This document shows positions 8,771-16,021 of a stretch of DNA of 64,000 nucleotides, in pieces; positions within the stretch are counted from its first letter, which is position 1, and each line of letters begins with the position of its first letter. The stretch is from Alphaproteobacteria bacterium (lineage in GTDB: Bacteria > Pseudomonadota > Alphaproteobacteria > Reyranellales > Reyranellaceae): positions 62,001 to 126,000 of the forward strand of contig JAHBYP010000005.1 in assembly GCA_019635875.1 (NCBI GenBank), written 5' to 3'. The notes under the pieces are model-generated. The model was not told where the DNA came from and made no database searches. It was given only the letters and a program-made list of their open reading frames with translations. A program made the translations under genes and the position numbers.

Positions 8771-8791
8771 GGCGGGCGACGAATCCGACGG

Positions 8792-8917
8792 TCAGTGGAC
8801 CTCGTCGGACAGGTCGGCGTCGTCGTCCGGCTGCGCCTGATCCCACAGCGGCGCGGCCATCTGCTCGAGACGCTCGAGCTCGATGCGCATCTGCAGTAGG
8901 AAACCGTCGAAATCCAT
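8792..8917 (-). CDS. Small acidic protein
   Basis: 41 residues: an amphipathic helix (FLLQMRIELERLEQM) and an acidic tail rich in Asp/Glu. It is convergent with the hybrid kinase, 21 bases from its stop. Only a weak ribosome site. Coding nature is plausible from codon use and the uninterrupted frame. Confidence 0.4.
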   Translation of the reverse strand: MDFDGFLLQMRIELERLEQMAAPLWDQAQPDDDADLSDEVH

Positions 8918-9070
8918 GGGGTTGTGTCCCAGGGCCTGAATATCCTTCTAGTTAAACATCAATACAGTTCACTAGCAATCTATTTTCACGGGGAAATTCT
9001 GCAGTCCGAGTTACGACTTGACGGTCCGGCCGCCGACCCTGTTGCATCGCCATTGCAGGAGGATTTTACC

Positions 9071-9400
9071 ATGCGTCGGACGGCCTTCATCATCGCCCTC
9101 CTCGGCTTCGCGCTCAGCCTGCAGCCCGCGGCCGCGCCGGCCCAGCCGCGCACGCCGGGCGACGGCACCCACTCCTTCGTCTGGCCCAACGGCGACAGCT
9201 TCACCGGCGTGTTCCGCGACGGCAAGCCCAACGGCCCTGGCACGTTCCGCACCGCCGCCGGCCAGGTGCACGAGGGCGAGTGGCATGACGGCTGCCTGGC
9301 GAGCAGCCGCGGCTATCGCCTGGCCCTGTTCACGCGGCTCAGCGACTGCCCGCGCGCCAAGCCGCGCAAGGCGCCGCTGCCGCGCATCGATATGCGGTAG
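9071..9400 (+). CDS. Exported MORN-repeat protein
   Basis: 109 residues. Signal peptide 1-23 (ending AAAPAQ) and a MORN core: FVWPNGDSFTGVFRDGKPNG followed by GTFRTAAGQVHEGEW, i.e. the Y/F-x-G-x-(W/F)-x-x-G-x-x-x-G pattern. The C-terminus has two Cys that may form a disulfide, then a basic tail. GCAGGAGG lies 12 bases before the ATG. It is a tandem paralogue of 9496-9834. MORN proteins bind membranes or partner proteins; the exported location here is inferred from the signal peptide. Confidence 0.85.
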   Translation: MRRTAFIIALLGFALSLQPAAAPAQPRTPGDGTHSFVWPNGDSFTGVFRDGKPNGPGTFRTAAGQVHEGEWHDGCLASSRGYRLALFTRLSDCPRAKPRKAPLPRIDMR

Positions 9401-9404
9401 CCAA

Positions 9405-9432
9405 TCCCTCTCCCCGCGTGCGGGGAGAGGGA
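9405..9432. repeat. Family C palindrome, single copy
   Basis: CCCTCTCCCCGCGTGCGGGG and complement between the two MORN genes; the same element as at 5084-5208. Confidence 0.8.
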
Positions 9433-9495
9433 GGCATTGGTGCGCAACCTCGGCGCATGGACGTCCGTTGCATCGGCGCTTGCGAGGTGCCGATC

Positions 9496-9834
9496 GTGCG
9501 CAACGTTGTTCTCGTCGTCCCGTTCATCGCCGCCACCCTGGGCGCCGGTATGCCCGCGCAGGCGCAGGGCTATGGCGTCGCCGACGACGGCGAAGGCCGG
9601 CGCTCCTTCGTCTGGGACAATGGCGACAGCTTCGTCGGCGAAATGCGCAACGGCCGGCCGCATGGCCACGGCGTCTTCCGCACCGCCGGCGGCGAGGTGC
9701 ACGAAGGCGAGTGGCGAGACGGCTGCCTGGTGACGGAGGATTACCGCGTCGCCGTCTTCACCCGGCTGAAGGATTGTCCGCCCGCGCCCAGGCCGCGTCC
9801 GCGCCAGCCGCCGCGCCGCGGCCACCTGCGCTAG
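9496..9834 (+). CDS. Exported MORN-repeat protein (paralogue)
   Basis: 112 residues from a GTG start with GAGG eight bases upstream; this start gives a clean signal peptide (RNVVLVVPFIAATLGAG...AQA). The MORN core (FVWDNGDSFVGEMRNGRPHG, then VFRTAGGEVHEGEW) and the two C-terminal Cys match the gene before it, so the pair arose by tandem duplication. The tail is Pro/Arg-rich. An ATG start at 9457 would put a Cys-rich extension before the signal sequence. Confidence 0.8.
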   Translation: MRNVVLVVPFIAATLGAGMPAQAQGYGVADDGEGRRSFVWDNGDSFVGEMRNGRPHGHGVFRTAGGEVHEGEWRDGCLVTEDYRVAVFTRLKDCPPAPRPRPRQPPRRGHLR

Positions 9835-9836
9835 CG

Positions 9837-9950
9837 ATGCGCGGCTTCTCCATCTCCCAGCGCACCGGCGACCGCATCGCGCTGGCGGCGGTTGTATTCC
9901 TGCTGGTCTTCTTCGGCGGCGTCACCGCCTGGCTGCTGATCCCACCCTAG
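9837..9950 (+). CDS. Small single-pass membrane protein
   Basis: 37 residues with one membrane segment (LAAVVFLLVFFGGVTAWLL). It begins two bases after the second MORN stop and ends 17 bases before the next gene, so it is probably co-transcribed with both. Function unknown. Confidence 0.6.
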   Translation: MRGFSISQRTGDRIALAAVVFLLVFFGGVTAWLLIPP

Positions 9951-9967
9951 CCCCCGGAGTTCTTGCA

Positions 9968-10357
9968 ATGAACGCGACTGCCACCTCCTCCGACCGCCAC
10001 GGCAACGGCAACGGCTCGATCACCCGTCAGCTCGAGGCGCTCGAACGCGCGATCGAGGACGCGGCGCGCGACGGCGGCGCCGATGCCATCGCCCTCGCCG
10101 AGAAGGGCCGGCACATCCTCGGCCTGGCGCGCACGCTGGCCGACGACATCGCCCATGCCTCGAGCGCGCAGATCGCCGGCCGCGCCGGTGCCGCCTTGCA
10201 TCGCGCGCGGGAGTTCGTGCAGCACGAGGCCGAAGCGGCGCGCGAGACGGTGCGTGCGCATCCCCTTGCGGCGGTCGGCGGCGTCGCCGCCGTCTCGGCG
10301 CTGACCGCGGCGCTCGTGACCCTGATGCTCCAACGCGAGCGGCGAACGCACTGGTAG
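9968..10357 (+). CDS. DUF883 (ElaB/YqjD-like) membrane-anchored protein
   Basis: 129 residues: long amphipathic helix (residues 18-90, LEALERAIEDAARDGG...), then the PLAAVGGVAAVSALTAALV membrane segment at the C-terminus followed by a basic RERR tail. This order, with the HPLAAVGG turn, is the hallmark of the DUF883 family; E. coli members anchor ribosomes to the inner membrane in stationary phase. GGAG upstream of the ATG. Confidence 0.85.
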   Translation: MNATATSSDRHGNGNGSITRQLEALERAIEDAARDGGADAIALAEKGRHILGLARTLADDIAHASSAQIAGRAGAALHRAREFVQHEAEAARETVRAHPLAAVGGVAAVSALTAALVTLMLQRERRTHW

Positions 10358-10677
10358 AGCCCGTCCCTGTGCGTTCATGGGCATGGCAAGAACGCAGATC
10401 GGCGCGTGCATGACTGCGTCGGCGCTCGCGCGATATGCGTCGCGCGAGTAATCTTGCGTCTTATATGAAGTATAAAAAAAGGATCCAAAATGGTTGAATT
10501 AACGTGACAAACCCAAGATATCCAGTGATGAATAGGACATTCAGACGGAGGCATTCTTCTCCGTAGTTCGGTTAAAGTCGTTCACATATTCACAGCAGTT
10601 TTAACCAGTCATTTCGAAACGACCCGCCAGAAGCGCCCAACTCAGCGACGCCGGCGGGATACGAATTGGGGTCAAAC
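10358..10677. other. AT-rich interval upstream of the TadG-like gene
   Basis: 320 bases without a supported gene. 10440-10610 is much AT-richer than its surroundings (for example TATGAAGTATAAAAAAAGG) and probably holds the promoter of the 10678 gene. No confident -35/-10 pair or operator seen. Confidence 0.5.
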
Positions 10678-12018
10678 ATGCTCATTCGATCTGTGCCGCC
10701 GCGGCCGCGCGCGCGGCGTCTGGCTGATTGGTGCAGGCGTCTGGTCAAGGACAGGACGGCCGGCACGACGGCACTGGCGGCGCTGGCGCTGCCGGTGGTC
10801 ATCGGCTCGCTGGGCATCGGAGTCGACGTCAGCTCCTGGTACATCGAGAAGCGCAAGCTGCAGCAGATCGCCGACGCCGCGGCGCTGGGCGGCGCGCGCC
10901 TGAAGGCCGCCGACCAGTCCGACAGCGTCGTCGTCACGGTCGCCACCAGGGATGCCGCGCGCAACGGCTATTCGAGCACCACCCACACGCTGGAGATCAA
11001 CACGCCGCCGCTTTCCGGCGCGTATGTCGAGCACGTCGGCGCTGTCGAAGCGATCGTCACGACGCAGCTCAAGACGCTGTTCTCCCGCATTGCGCTGGGC
11101 AGCGCGCCGCGCACGCTCTCGGCCCGCTCGGTCGGCGCCGTGAAGGTCGTGTCCGACGGCGAGATCCGCACAGGCGTGTGCATGCTGGCGCTGATGGAAT
11201 CGGGCGAGAAGGCGATCTTCCTGAACGGCTCGGGCAAGATGATGGCGCACTGCTCGATGGCGACTCATTCGGAGCATGCCCGCGCCATGTATCTCAACGG
11301 CAGCGGCATGATCTCGGCATATGTCGGCTTCCTGCCCGGCGGCTCCTACTACGTCAACGGCAGCGGCAGCATCGTGCTTGCCGCGGGCGTGAGACAAACC
11401 AAGGTCGAGGATCCCCACGCCGACCTCGCCCCGCCGGATGCCGGCGCTTGCGACAAGACCAGCTTCGTCGCCAGCGGCAACACCACCATCTCGCCGGGTC
11501 GCTATTGCAACGGCATCCTGAACTCCGGCTCCGGCACGCTGACGCTCGAGCCCGGCACCTATGTCATCGATGGCGGCGACGTGACCAACTCCGGCTCGGG
11601 CAGCATCGTCACCCAGGGTGGCGGCGGCGTCACGCTGGTGTTCACGGCGACGCAGGGACGATCGATCGGCGGCCTGTTCTCCAACGGCTCGGGCAGGATC
11701 GTGCTGCCGGCGCAATCGAACCACCCCGACTATCCAGGCATCGTGGTCTTCCAGGACCGAGCCGCCTCGTCCACGGCCGCGGAATACGGCGTCTACCTCA
11801 CCGGCAGCAGCGGCGACCAGGTGTCGGGCGTGATCTATACGCCGAAGCGCACGGTGCTGGTCAACGGCACCAGCACGGTGTCGGGCCTGGCCTGCATGTC
11901 CATCGTCGCGCGCAGGATCCTGCTCAACGGCTCCGGCGCCTACGAGGTTTCCGATTGCTCCACGATGGGCGCGGAGTTGCCGAAACCCCAGACCCTGGCG
12001 CTCGTCCTTGTTGAGTAG
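10678..12018 (+). CDS. TadG-like anchored protein with NGSG repeat domain (copy 1)
   Basis: 446 residues. N-terminus basic, then one membrane segment at about residues 28-50 (TTALAALALPVVIGSLGIGV) continuing into VDVSSWYIEKRKLQQIADAA, the TadE/TadG pseudopilin-like head. From about residue 170 the protein carries at least nine short strands each turning at N-G-S-G or a variant (FLNGSGKM, YLNGSGMI, YVNGSGSI, FSNGSGRI, LLNGSGAY), spaced about 16-60 residues, suggesting a beta-helix or beta-solenoid. Several Cys are present, likely disulfides outside the cell. No vWA domain. Closest relative in the window is 16022-17371. The protein ends in a hydrophobic strand LVLVE. Surface or periplasmic exposure is inferred. 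Confidence 0.8.
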   Translation: MLIRSVPPRPRARRLADWCRRLVKDRTAGTTALAALALPVVIGSLGIGVDVSSWYIEKRKLQQIADAAALGGARLKAADQSDSVVVTVATRDAARNGYSSTTHTLEINTPPLSGAYVEHVGAVEAIVTTQLKTLFSRIALGSAPRTLSARSVGAVKVVSDGEIRTGVCMLALMESGEKAIFLNGSGKMMAHCSMATHSEHARAMYLNGSGMISAYVGFLPGGSYYVNGSGSIVLAAGVRQTKVEDPHADLAPPDAGACDKTSFVASGNTTISPGRYCNGILNSGSGTLTLEPGTYVIDGGDVTNSGSGSIVTQGGGGVTLVFTATQGRSIGGLFSNGSGRIVLPAQSNHPDYPGIVVFQDRAASSTAAEYGVYLTGSSGDQVSGVIYTPKRTVLVNGTSTVSGLACMSIVARRILLNGSGAYEVSDCSTMGAELPKPQTLALVLVE

Positions 12019-12265
12019 GACGACACGGCTGCTGGGTCTCGTCGCGCTCGGCGTATGGGCGATGGGCATCGTCGCCTGCGGAGCAGACATCTGCGCGGTG
12101 TGGAGCCAGCAGCAGGCGGCCGGCCTCGCCGACGAGGTCGGCGTGCCGCTGTGGCTGCGCCTGGCGCTGCTGGGCATGGTCGGCGTGGCGCCCCTGATCC
12201 TGGTCTGGTCGTTCTGGCGCACCGGGGTCTGGCTGATCGCCGGCATGCAGCTTCGTTCGCCCTGA
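12008..12265 (+). CDS. Small two-pass membrane protein
   Basis: Up to 85 residues from TTG codons at 12008/12011 that overlap the end of the TadG-like gene. Two membrane segments: LLGLVALGVWAMGIVACG and LALLGMVGVAPLILVWSF. The overlap suggests translational coupling and a role linked to the TadG-like protein, but there is no direct evidence. An ATG at 12061 would cut the first membrane segment. Confidence 0.5.
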   Translation: MLSRTTRLLGLVALGVWAMGIVACGADICAVWSQQQAAGLADEVGVPLWLRLALLGMVGVAPLILVWSFWRTGVWLIAGMQLRSP

Positions 12266-12307
12266 GGCGAGACGGCACGCCGGCGCTCCCGGAGCCGGAA
12301 ATCTCTC

Positions 12308-12370
12308 TGTCATGCCGAGCGCAGCGAGGGATCCAGGCAACTCCCCTGGATCCCTCGCTGCGCTTGGGAT
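12308..12370. repeat. Family B palindrome
   Basis: TGTCATGCCGAGCGCAGCGA with complementary second arm; loop GCAACTCC. Slightly diverged copy, between convergent genes. Confidence 0.85.
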
Positions 12371-12374
12371 GCGC

Positions 12375-12782
12375 CTACTCGGCGCTGACGTTGCCACGCT
12401 GATCGACGCGCACGGCGACGTGCGAGGTGCCGCGGACGGCGCGGCCGCTCCACGTGCCGTCGGCCTCGCGCCTGAGCGCGCGCACGCGCGTGAAGCCCTC
12501 GGCCTCGATCACACGCCGCGCCTGCGACTCGCTGGTGACGCGCACCGCGTCCCCAGGCGGCGGTGAGGTCGCGGTCGACGGACCAGTCGACGGACCGGCC
12601 GGCTGGCCCTTGCTGTCGGGATGCATCTTGCCGGTATCCATGCCCGGCGGTGTCGCGCCGCCCGACCAGCCGGTCGGCGGGTTGCCGCCGCCCGGTCCGG
12701 GCAGGCCGCCGGTGGTGGGATTCTGCGCCAGCGCGGCGGCGCCGGCGACGATCAGAACGAGCGCGAGGCCGGTCGCGTTCAT
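12375..12782 (-). CDS. Exported protein with C-terminal PepSY-like segment
   Basis: 135 residues. Signal peptide 1-19 (MNATGLALVLIVAGAAALA). A Gly/Pro/Thr-rich linker follows to about residue 75, then a small alpha-beta unit: SESQARRVIEAEGFTRV, a strand, DGTWSGRAVRG and a final strand HVAVRVDQRG. That helix-strand order resembles PepSY/YpeB-like domains. The start at 12782 has GGAGGA six bases upstream. Likely periplasmic. Confidence 0.75.
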   Translation of the reverse strand: MNATGLALVLIVAGAAALAQNPTTGGLPGPGGGNPPTGWSGGATPPGMDTGKMHPDSKGQPAGPSTGPSTATSPPPGDAVRVTSESQARRVIEAEGFTRVRALRREADGTWSGRAVRGTSHVAVRVDQRGNVSAE

Positions 12783-12834
12783 GGGCGTTCCTCCGGGTCG
12801 ATCCGGCACAACGCCGCGATCGCGCGCGCGTTGC

Positions 12835-13083
12835 TCACGCCGGCTGCGGCTTGGGCACCTGCGGCGCGCCGTCGTCTGTCTCGCCGTCGGCAGCGGTGTC
12901 GGGCTCGGGCTGCACCTTCCCGAAATCGCGGTCGAAGTCGGCCTGGTGCTCGGGACGGCAGCCCAGCGTCACGACGATCGCGATCACCGGCGTGCCGGTT
13001 TCGGTGACGCCCTTCCACACCGCGCCCTGGCTGGCATTGGCGAGCTGGGCGACGTCGCCGGTGGGTTCGATGGTGATCTTCAT
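12835..13083 (-). CDS. Small hypothetical protein
   Basis: 82 residues. N-terminal beta-rich part (MKITIEPTG; AVWKGVTETGTPVIAIVVTLG) like small proteins often found near phage or accessory genes, followed by an acidic, proline-rich tail. No signal peptide. Lies 52 bases upstream of the PepSY-like gene on the same strand. Confidence 0.55.
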   Translation of the reverse strand: MKITIEPTGDVAQLANASQGAVWKGVTETGTPVIAIVVTLGCRPEHQADFDRDFGKVQPEPDTAADGETDDGAPQVPKPQPA

Positions 13084-13176
13084 CACCGCAAGAACGCGGC
13101 ACGGGAACGGATTGTTGCCGCAATCCTGTTCCCCTCTGCGCCCCGGACACGGGCCCGAACACGAGAGCGTCAGGAC

Positions 13177-13479
13177 ATGCGCAGTCGCGGTGCGAATGGG
13201 ACGAGAACGGTGGCGGCGCTGGTGGCCGTCGGGCTGCTCTCGGGCTGCGGCCTGCTCGGCGGCAGCGACGCGCCGCCGCCCGAGGCGCGCGCCGGCGCCG
13301 ATCGGCTGGCGCCGGCCGGCAGCATCGCCGGCGATCGCCGCCCCGCGCTGCACGACGCCGACGGCGCCCCGCTCGACGAGTCGCGCGGCCAGGCGGTCGG
13401 CTCGATCGTGCCGCGCGATTCGGGCCCGAAGGATCCGCCGCCGCTGCCGGGCGAGCGGCCGGCCGACTCGCAGATGTGA
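13177..13479 (+). CDS. Small lipoprotein
   Basis: 100 residues; lipobox LLSGC (Cys about residue 24) after a basic start and hydrophobic stretch. The mature part is disordered: Ala/Arg/Asp/Pro-rich, no domain. CAGGA just before ATG 13177; the longer frame upstream is not supported. Confidence 0.7.
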   Translation: MRSRGANGTRTVAALVAVGLLSGCGLLGGSDAPPPEARAGADRLAPAGSIAGDRRPALHDADGAPLDESRGQAVGSIVPRDSGPKDPPPLPGERPADSQM

Positions 13480-13543
13480 TCGACCCGACGCGAAGGCGTA
13501 ATGGCCGGCGTGCAGCTTTGGCCGTCAACCGAGGAGTGGCGCG

Positions 13544-13729
13544 ATGAGCGAGCTCAATGACTGGCCCAAATGCGAGGCCTGCGGCGGGCCCAACTGGCAC
13601 GTGCGGCGCGAGCCGCAGATCAGCGGCTTCGAGGACCAGTTCTTCACCTGCGCCGCCTGCGGCCATGTCACCGAGCGCATCGTCGTGATGTCCGACGACG
13701 ACCTGACGGCGCTCAGAAGGGCGGCGTAG
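13544..13729 (+). CDS. Small zinc-ribbon protein
   Basis: 61 residues with two CxxC knuckles, Cys10/13 (CEAC) and Cys36/39 (CAAC), 22 residues apart, the arrangement of a zinc ribbon. A C-terminal helix (DDDLTALRRAA) follows. GAGGAG upstream of the start. May act as a structural or nucleic-acid-binding module; role unknown. Confidence 0.75.
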   Translation: MSELNDWPKCEACGGPNWHVRREPQISGFEDQFFTCAACGHVTERIVVMSDDDLTALRRAA

Positions 13730-13740
13730 GATCGATCATC

Positions 13741-13860
13741 CCTTCCCCCGGAGGGGGAAGGTGCCCGAAGGGCGGAAGGGGGATGTCTCAACGACACCGA
13801 TGTCCGTCTTCGACATCCCCCATCCGGCGCTGCGCGCCACCTTCCCCCTCCGGGGGAAGG
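13741..13860. repeat. Family A palindromic element
   Basis: 120-bp element. Outer arms CTTCCCCCGGAGGGGGAAGG and its near-identical complement, inner arms around GGGGGATGTC...GACATCCCCC, centre AACGACACCGATGTC. Six copies in the window, all between genes. Confidence 0.9.
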
Positions 13861-13909
13861 TACAACCGACATCCTGTACAGCGCGGCGGTGATGCGCTGA
13901 TCCTCGCCT

Positions 13910-14257
13910 CTAGCCGCGCGCGCGCTCGCGCGCGGCGTGCGTGGCAACGAGGTGCCGGCGCCGGCCGGCGCGTGCCTGGCGTGTCGCCGCCGCCTGCGCG
14001 CGCCGCGCCTGCCTGGCCTCGGCGCGCAGGCAGCGATCCTCGACCGAGATGATGCCGGAGGCGACCGTCATCCATCCCTGGCGCGCGGCGAATTCCAGGG
14101 CGTCGAGCAGCAGGTAGCCGTCCTGCACGCCCAGATGGCGCGTGACCTCGGGGATCGAGGTCAGGCGCACGGCGTCGTCGTGTGTCAGCTCGATCACGGC
14201 TCGCCGCACCTGGCGGGCGAGCATCTCGCAACGAGCGGACCGTTCCTGTGGGGTCAC
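13910..14257 (-). CDS. Hypothetical protein
   Basis: 115 residues from a GTG start at 14257 with GGAGGA five bases upstream. N-terminal half mixed alpha/beta (CEMLARQVRRAVIELTHDD; a repeated-strand area LGVQDGYLLLDALEFAARQG) and a strongly basic, Arg/Ala-rich C-terminal third. No known domain. Flanked by two family A repeats. Confidence 0.55.
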   Translation of the reverse strand: MTPQERSARCEMLARQVRRAVIELTHDDAVRLTSIPEVTRHLGVQDGYLLLDALEFAARQGWMTVASGIISVEDRCLRAEARQARRAQAAATRQARAGRRRHLVATHAARERARG

Positions 14258-14360
14258 GCGCGTCCTCCAGCGATAAGGTGACCCGGACAACGCGCCGGCC
14301 GCGACGCGGGTTCGTGCGCGCAATGTCGCGGTCGGCGTCGCAATCCCGCCTCGGTCTTTC

Positions 14361-14479
14361 CTTCCCCCGGAGGGGGAAGGTGCCCGAAGGGCGGAAGGGG
14401 GATGTCGAAGACGGACACCGATTTCGTTGAGACATCCCCCTTCCGGCGCTGCGCGCCACCTTCCCCCTCCGGGGGAAGG
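14361..14479. repeat. Family A palindromic element
   Basis: Second copy, same arms as 13741-13860; lies between two minus-strand genes. Confidence 0.9.
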
Positions 14480-14489
14480 AAGACTTGCG

Positions 14490-14702
14490 CTACTTGGTCG
14501 GCGCCGGCGCGGCGGGCGGTTGCGGCTTGATGGTGATGTCGATCTCCTTCGCCGGGTTGCGCGCGGTCTGCGGATCGGTGCGGAACACGCCGGTGAACAA
14601 CGCCACCACGACGGCGAGCGCGACGACGATGGCACCGACGACGAAGTAGAGCCCGCCGTGGCCGCCGCCACCGCCGGGGTTGGTCACGATCTGGTCAGCC
14701 AT
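14490..14702 (-). CDS. Small single-pass membrane protein
   Basis: 70 residues from ATG 14702. Gly-rich N-terminus, one membrane segment (LYFVVGAIVVALAVVVALFTGVF), then a short soluble tail ending in PPAAPAPTK. Probably inner-membrane with the tail exposed. Role unknown. Confidence 0.7.
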   Translation of the reverse strand: MADQIVTNPGGGGGHGGLYFVVGAIVVALAVVVALFTGVFRTDPQTARNPAKEIDITIKPQPPAAPAPTK

Positions 14703-14886
14703 GGCTCGTGCTCCATGCAATTCACGGGATGATCAAACGGACGGATGCGGCGCGCCGTTCCCCCGCCCGGCACGAACCGAAGTGCGGACAGAACTCGGTC
14801 ACGGCGGCGCACCCCTTCATATGAAGGGCGCGCGCCGCCCGCCGCCCCGATAGCGTCGGCCGCTGTCGTGTCGGGAGGCTGCTGCG

Positions 14887-15768
14887 ATGCGCTACGTGCT
14901 GCTGTTCAGCGACGGCTCCATCACCGTCGGCGTCAACGACGAGAGGAGCAAGTACCTGGTCTGGGGCAAGAAGACCTGGCAGTCGGCGGTGACCGACCTC
15001 ACCGCCCTGGTGCGGCGCCGGCGCGAAGGCAAGATCACCAATCTCGAGATCCAGTCGCATGGCCTGCCCGGCACGATCGTGGTGCCCAGCGGCAACATCA
15101 CCAACGACAACGTCGCGCAGTTCGGCGGCATGCTGCGCGCGGTCATGGCCCATGGCGGCCTGATCGAGGTCATGGCCTGCAAGGTCGCGGGCATCAGCTT
15201 CGCCACGTTCAACGAGGGAACCCTCCAGTACAGCGCCGATGTGCTCGAGGCGTACTACGGCGGCATGGACAAGGATCCGGTGCGGATGCAGAACATCAAC
15301 GGCCGCAACGTCGTCACCCGCCTGGACGCGGACTCAACGGCCCGCTTGAAAAAGCGGACCGAGGAGTGGCGCAAGCTGCCCATGTCGTACCGCGAGAACG
15401 GCCTGGAGTTCTGCCTGACCCTGGCGCGCACCGCGGGCGCCGTCGTGCGCGCCTCCTCGCTGGTGCAGTCCGAGGAGTTCGGCGACAACTACGACACCAA
15501 CGGATTCCAGACGACCTATACCACCGACCATTTCATCATGCGCGACTACGACCGGTTCGGCGACTGGGACGGGCCGGTCTGGGACTTCATGCCCGACGGC
15601 AAGGTGAAGTACCTCGGCTGCAGCATCGCCCGGCACAAGGTGCGCTTCCCCCAGCACCCGGTCGCCACGCCGCAGCAGCTCACCTACAATTTCCGCGACC
15701 AGGGCGGCAACGATCCGGACGTCGGCCAGCGGCCGCAGCGCCTCAACCGCAACCCGCTGCCGGTATAG
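14887..15768 (+). CDS. Putative clan CD (caspase-like) cysteine peptidase, stand-alone
   Basis: 293 residues, no signal peptide. The first half has the strand-helix pattern of the caspase-haemoglobinase fold: a hydrophobic strand ending in His-Gly (LEIQSHGLPG, His58), a helix, then a second hydrophobic strand ending in Ala-Cys (IEVMACKVAG, Cys98), 40 residues later. Clan CD enzymes use exactly this His/Cys dyad. The C-terminal half contains FGDWDGPVWDFMPDGKV, which resembles a motif in 29011-29613, suggesting a common family. It sits between two TadG-like genes. Peptidase activity is inferred from motif spacing; a pseudoenzyme or a DUF4347-like fold is possible. Confidence 0.65.
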   Translation: MRYVLLFSDGSITVGVNDERSKYLVWGKKTWQSAVTDLTALVRRRREGKITNLEIQSHGLPGTIVVPSGNITNDNVAQFGGMLRAVMAHGGLIEVMACKVAGISFATFNEGTLQYSADVLEAYYGGMDKDPVRMQNINGRNVVTRLDADSTARLKKRTEEWRKLPMSYRENGLEFCLTLARTAGAVVRASSLVQSEEFGDNYDTNGFQTTYTTDHFIMRDYDRFGDWDGPVWDFMPDGKVKYLGCSIARHKVRFPQHPVATPQQLTYNFRDQGGNDPDVGQRPQRLNRNPLPV

Positions 15769-15825
15769 GCCGCGGCGCACGGCGGCAGCACCGGCGCTCC
15801 CCGTCCAGGCAGCATCTTCATGGCG

Positions 15826-15884
15826 TTCGGGCCGCGTCGCTCCAGCGACGCATCATGAGCGCCGCTGGAGCGGCGCGGCCCGAA
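15826..15884. repeat. Hairpin element
   Basis: TTCGGGCCGCGTCGCTCCAG and the near-complement CGCTGGAGCGGCGCGGCCCGAA pair over about 20 bp around ACGCATCATGAG. Could be a terminator of the 14887 gene or a dispersed palindrome; only one copy seen here. Confidence 0.6.
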
Positions 15885-16021
15885 GGAGGATCGGTCCAAA
15901 CTGGACCCGCATCGGCGTGACAAGATCTCGGCGCGTATGCAATTTGGCCGGCATTGGACGTAACTCGTCACAAGTCGATTCAAGTATTCATACCGACACA
16001 CATATTCGCCGGACTACCAAC

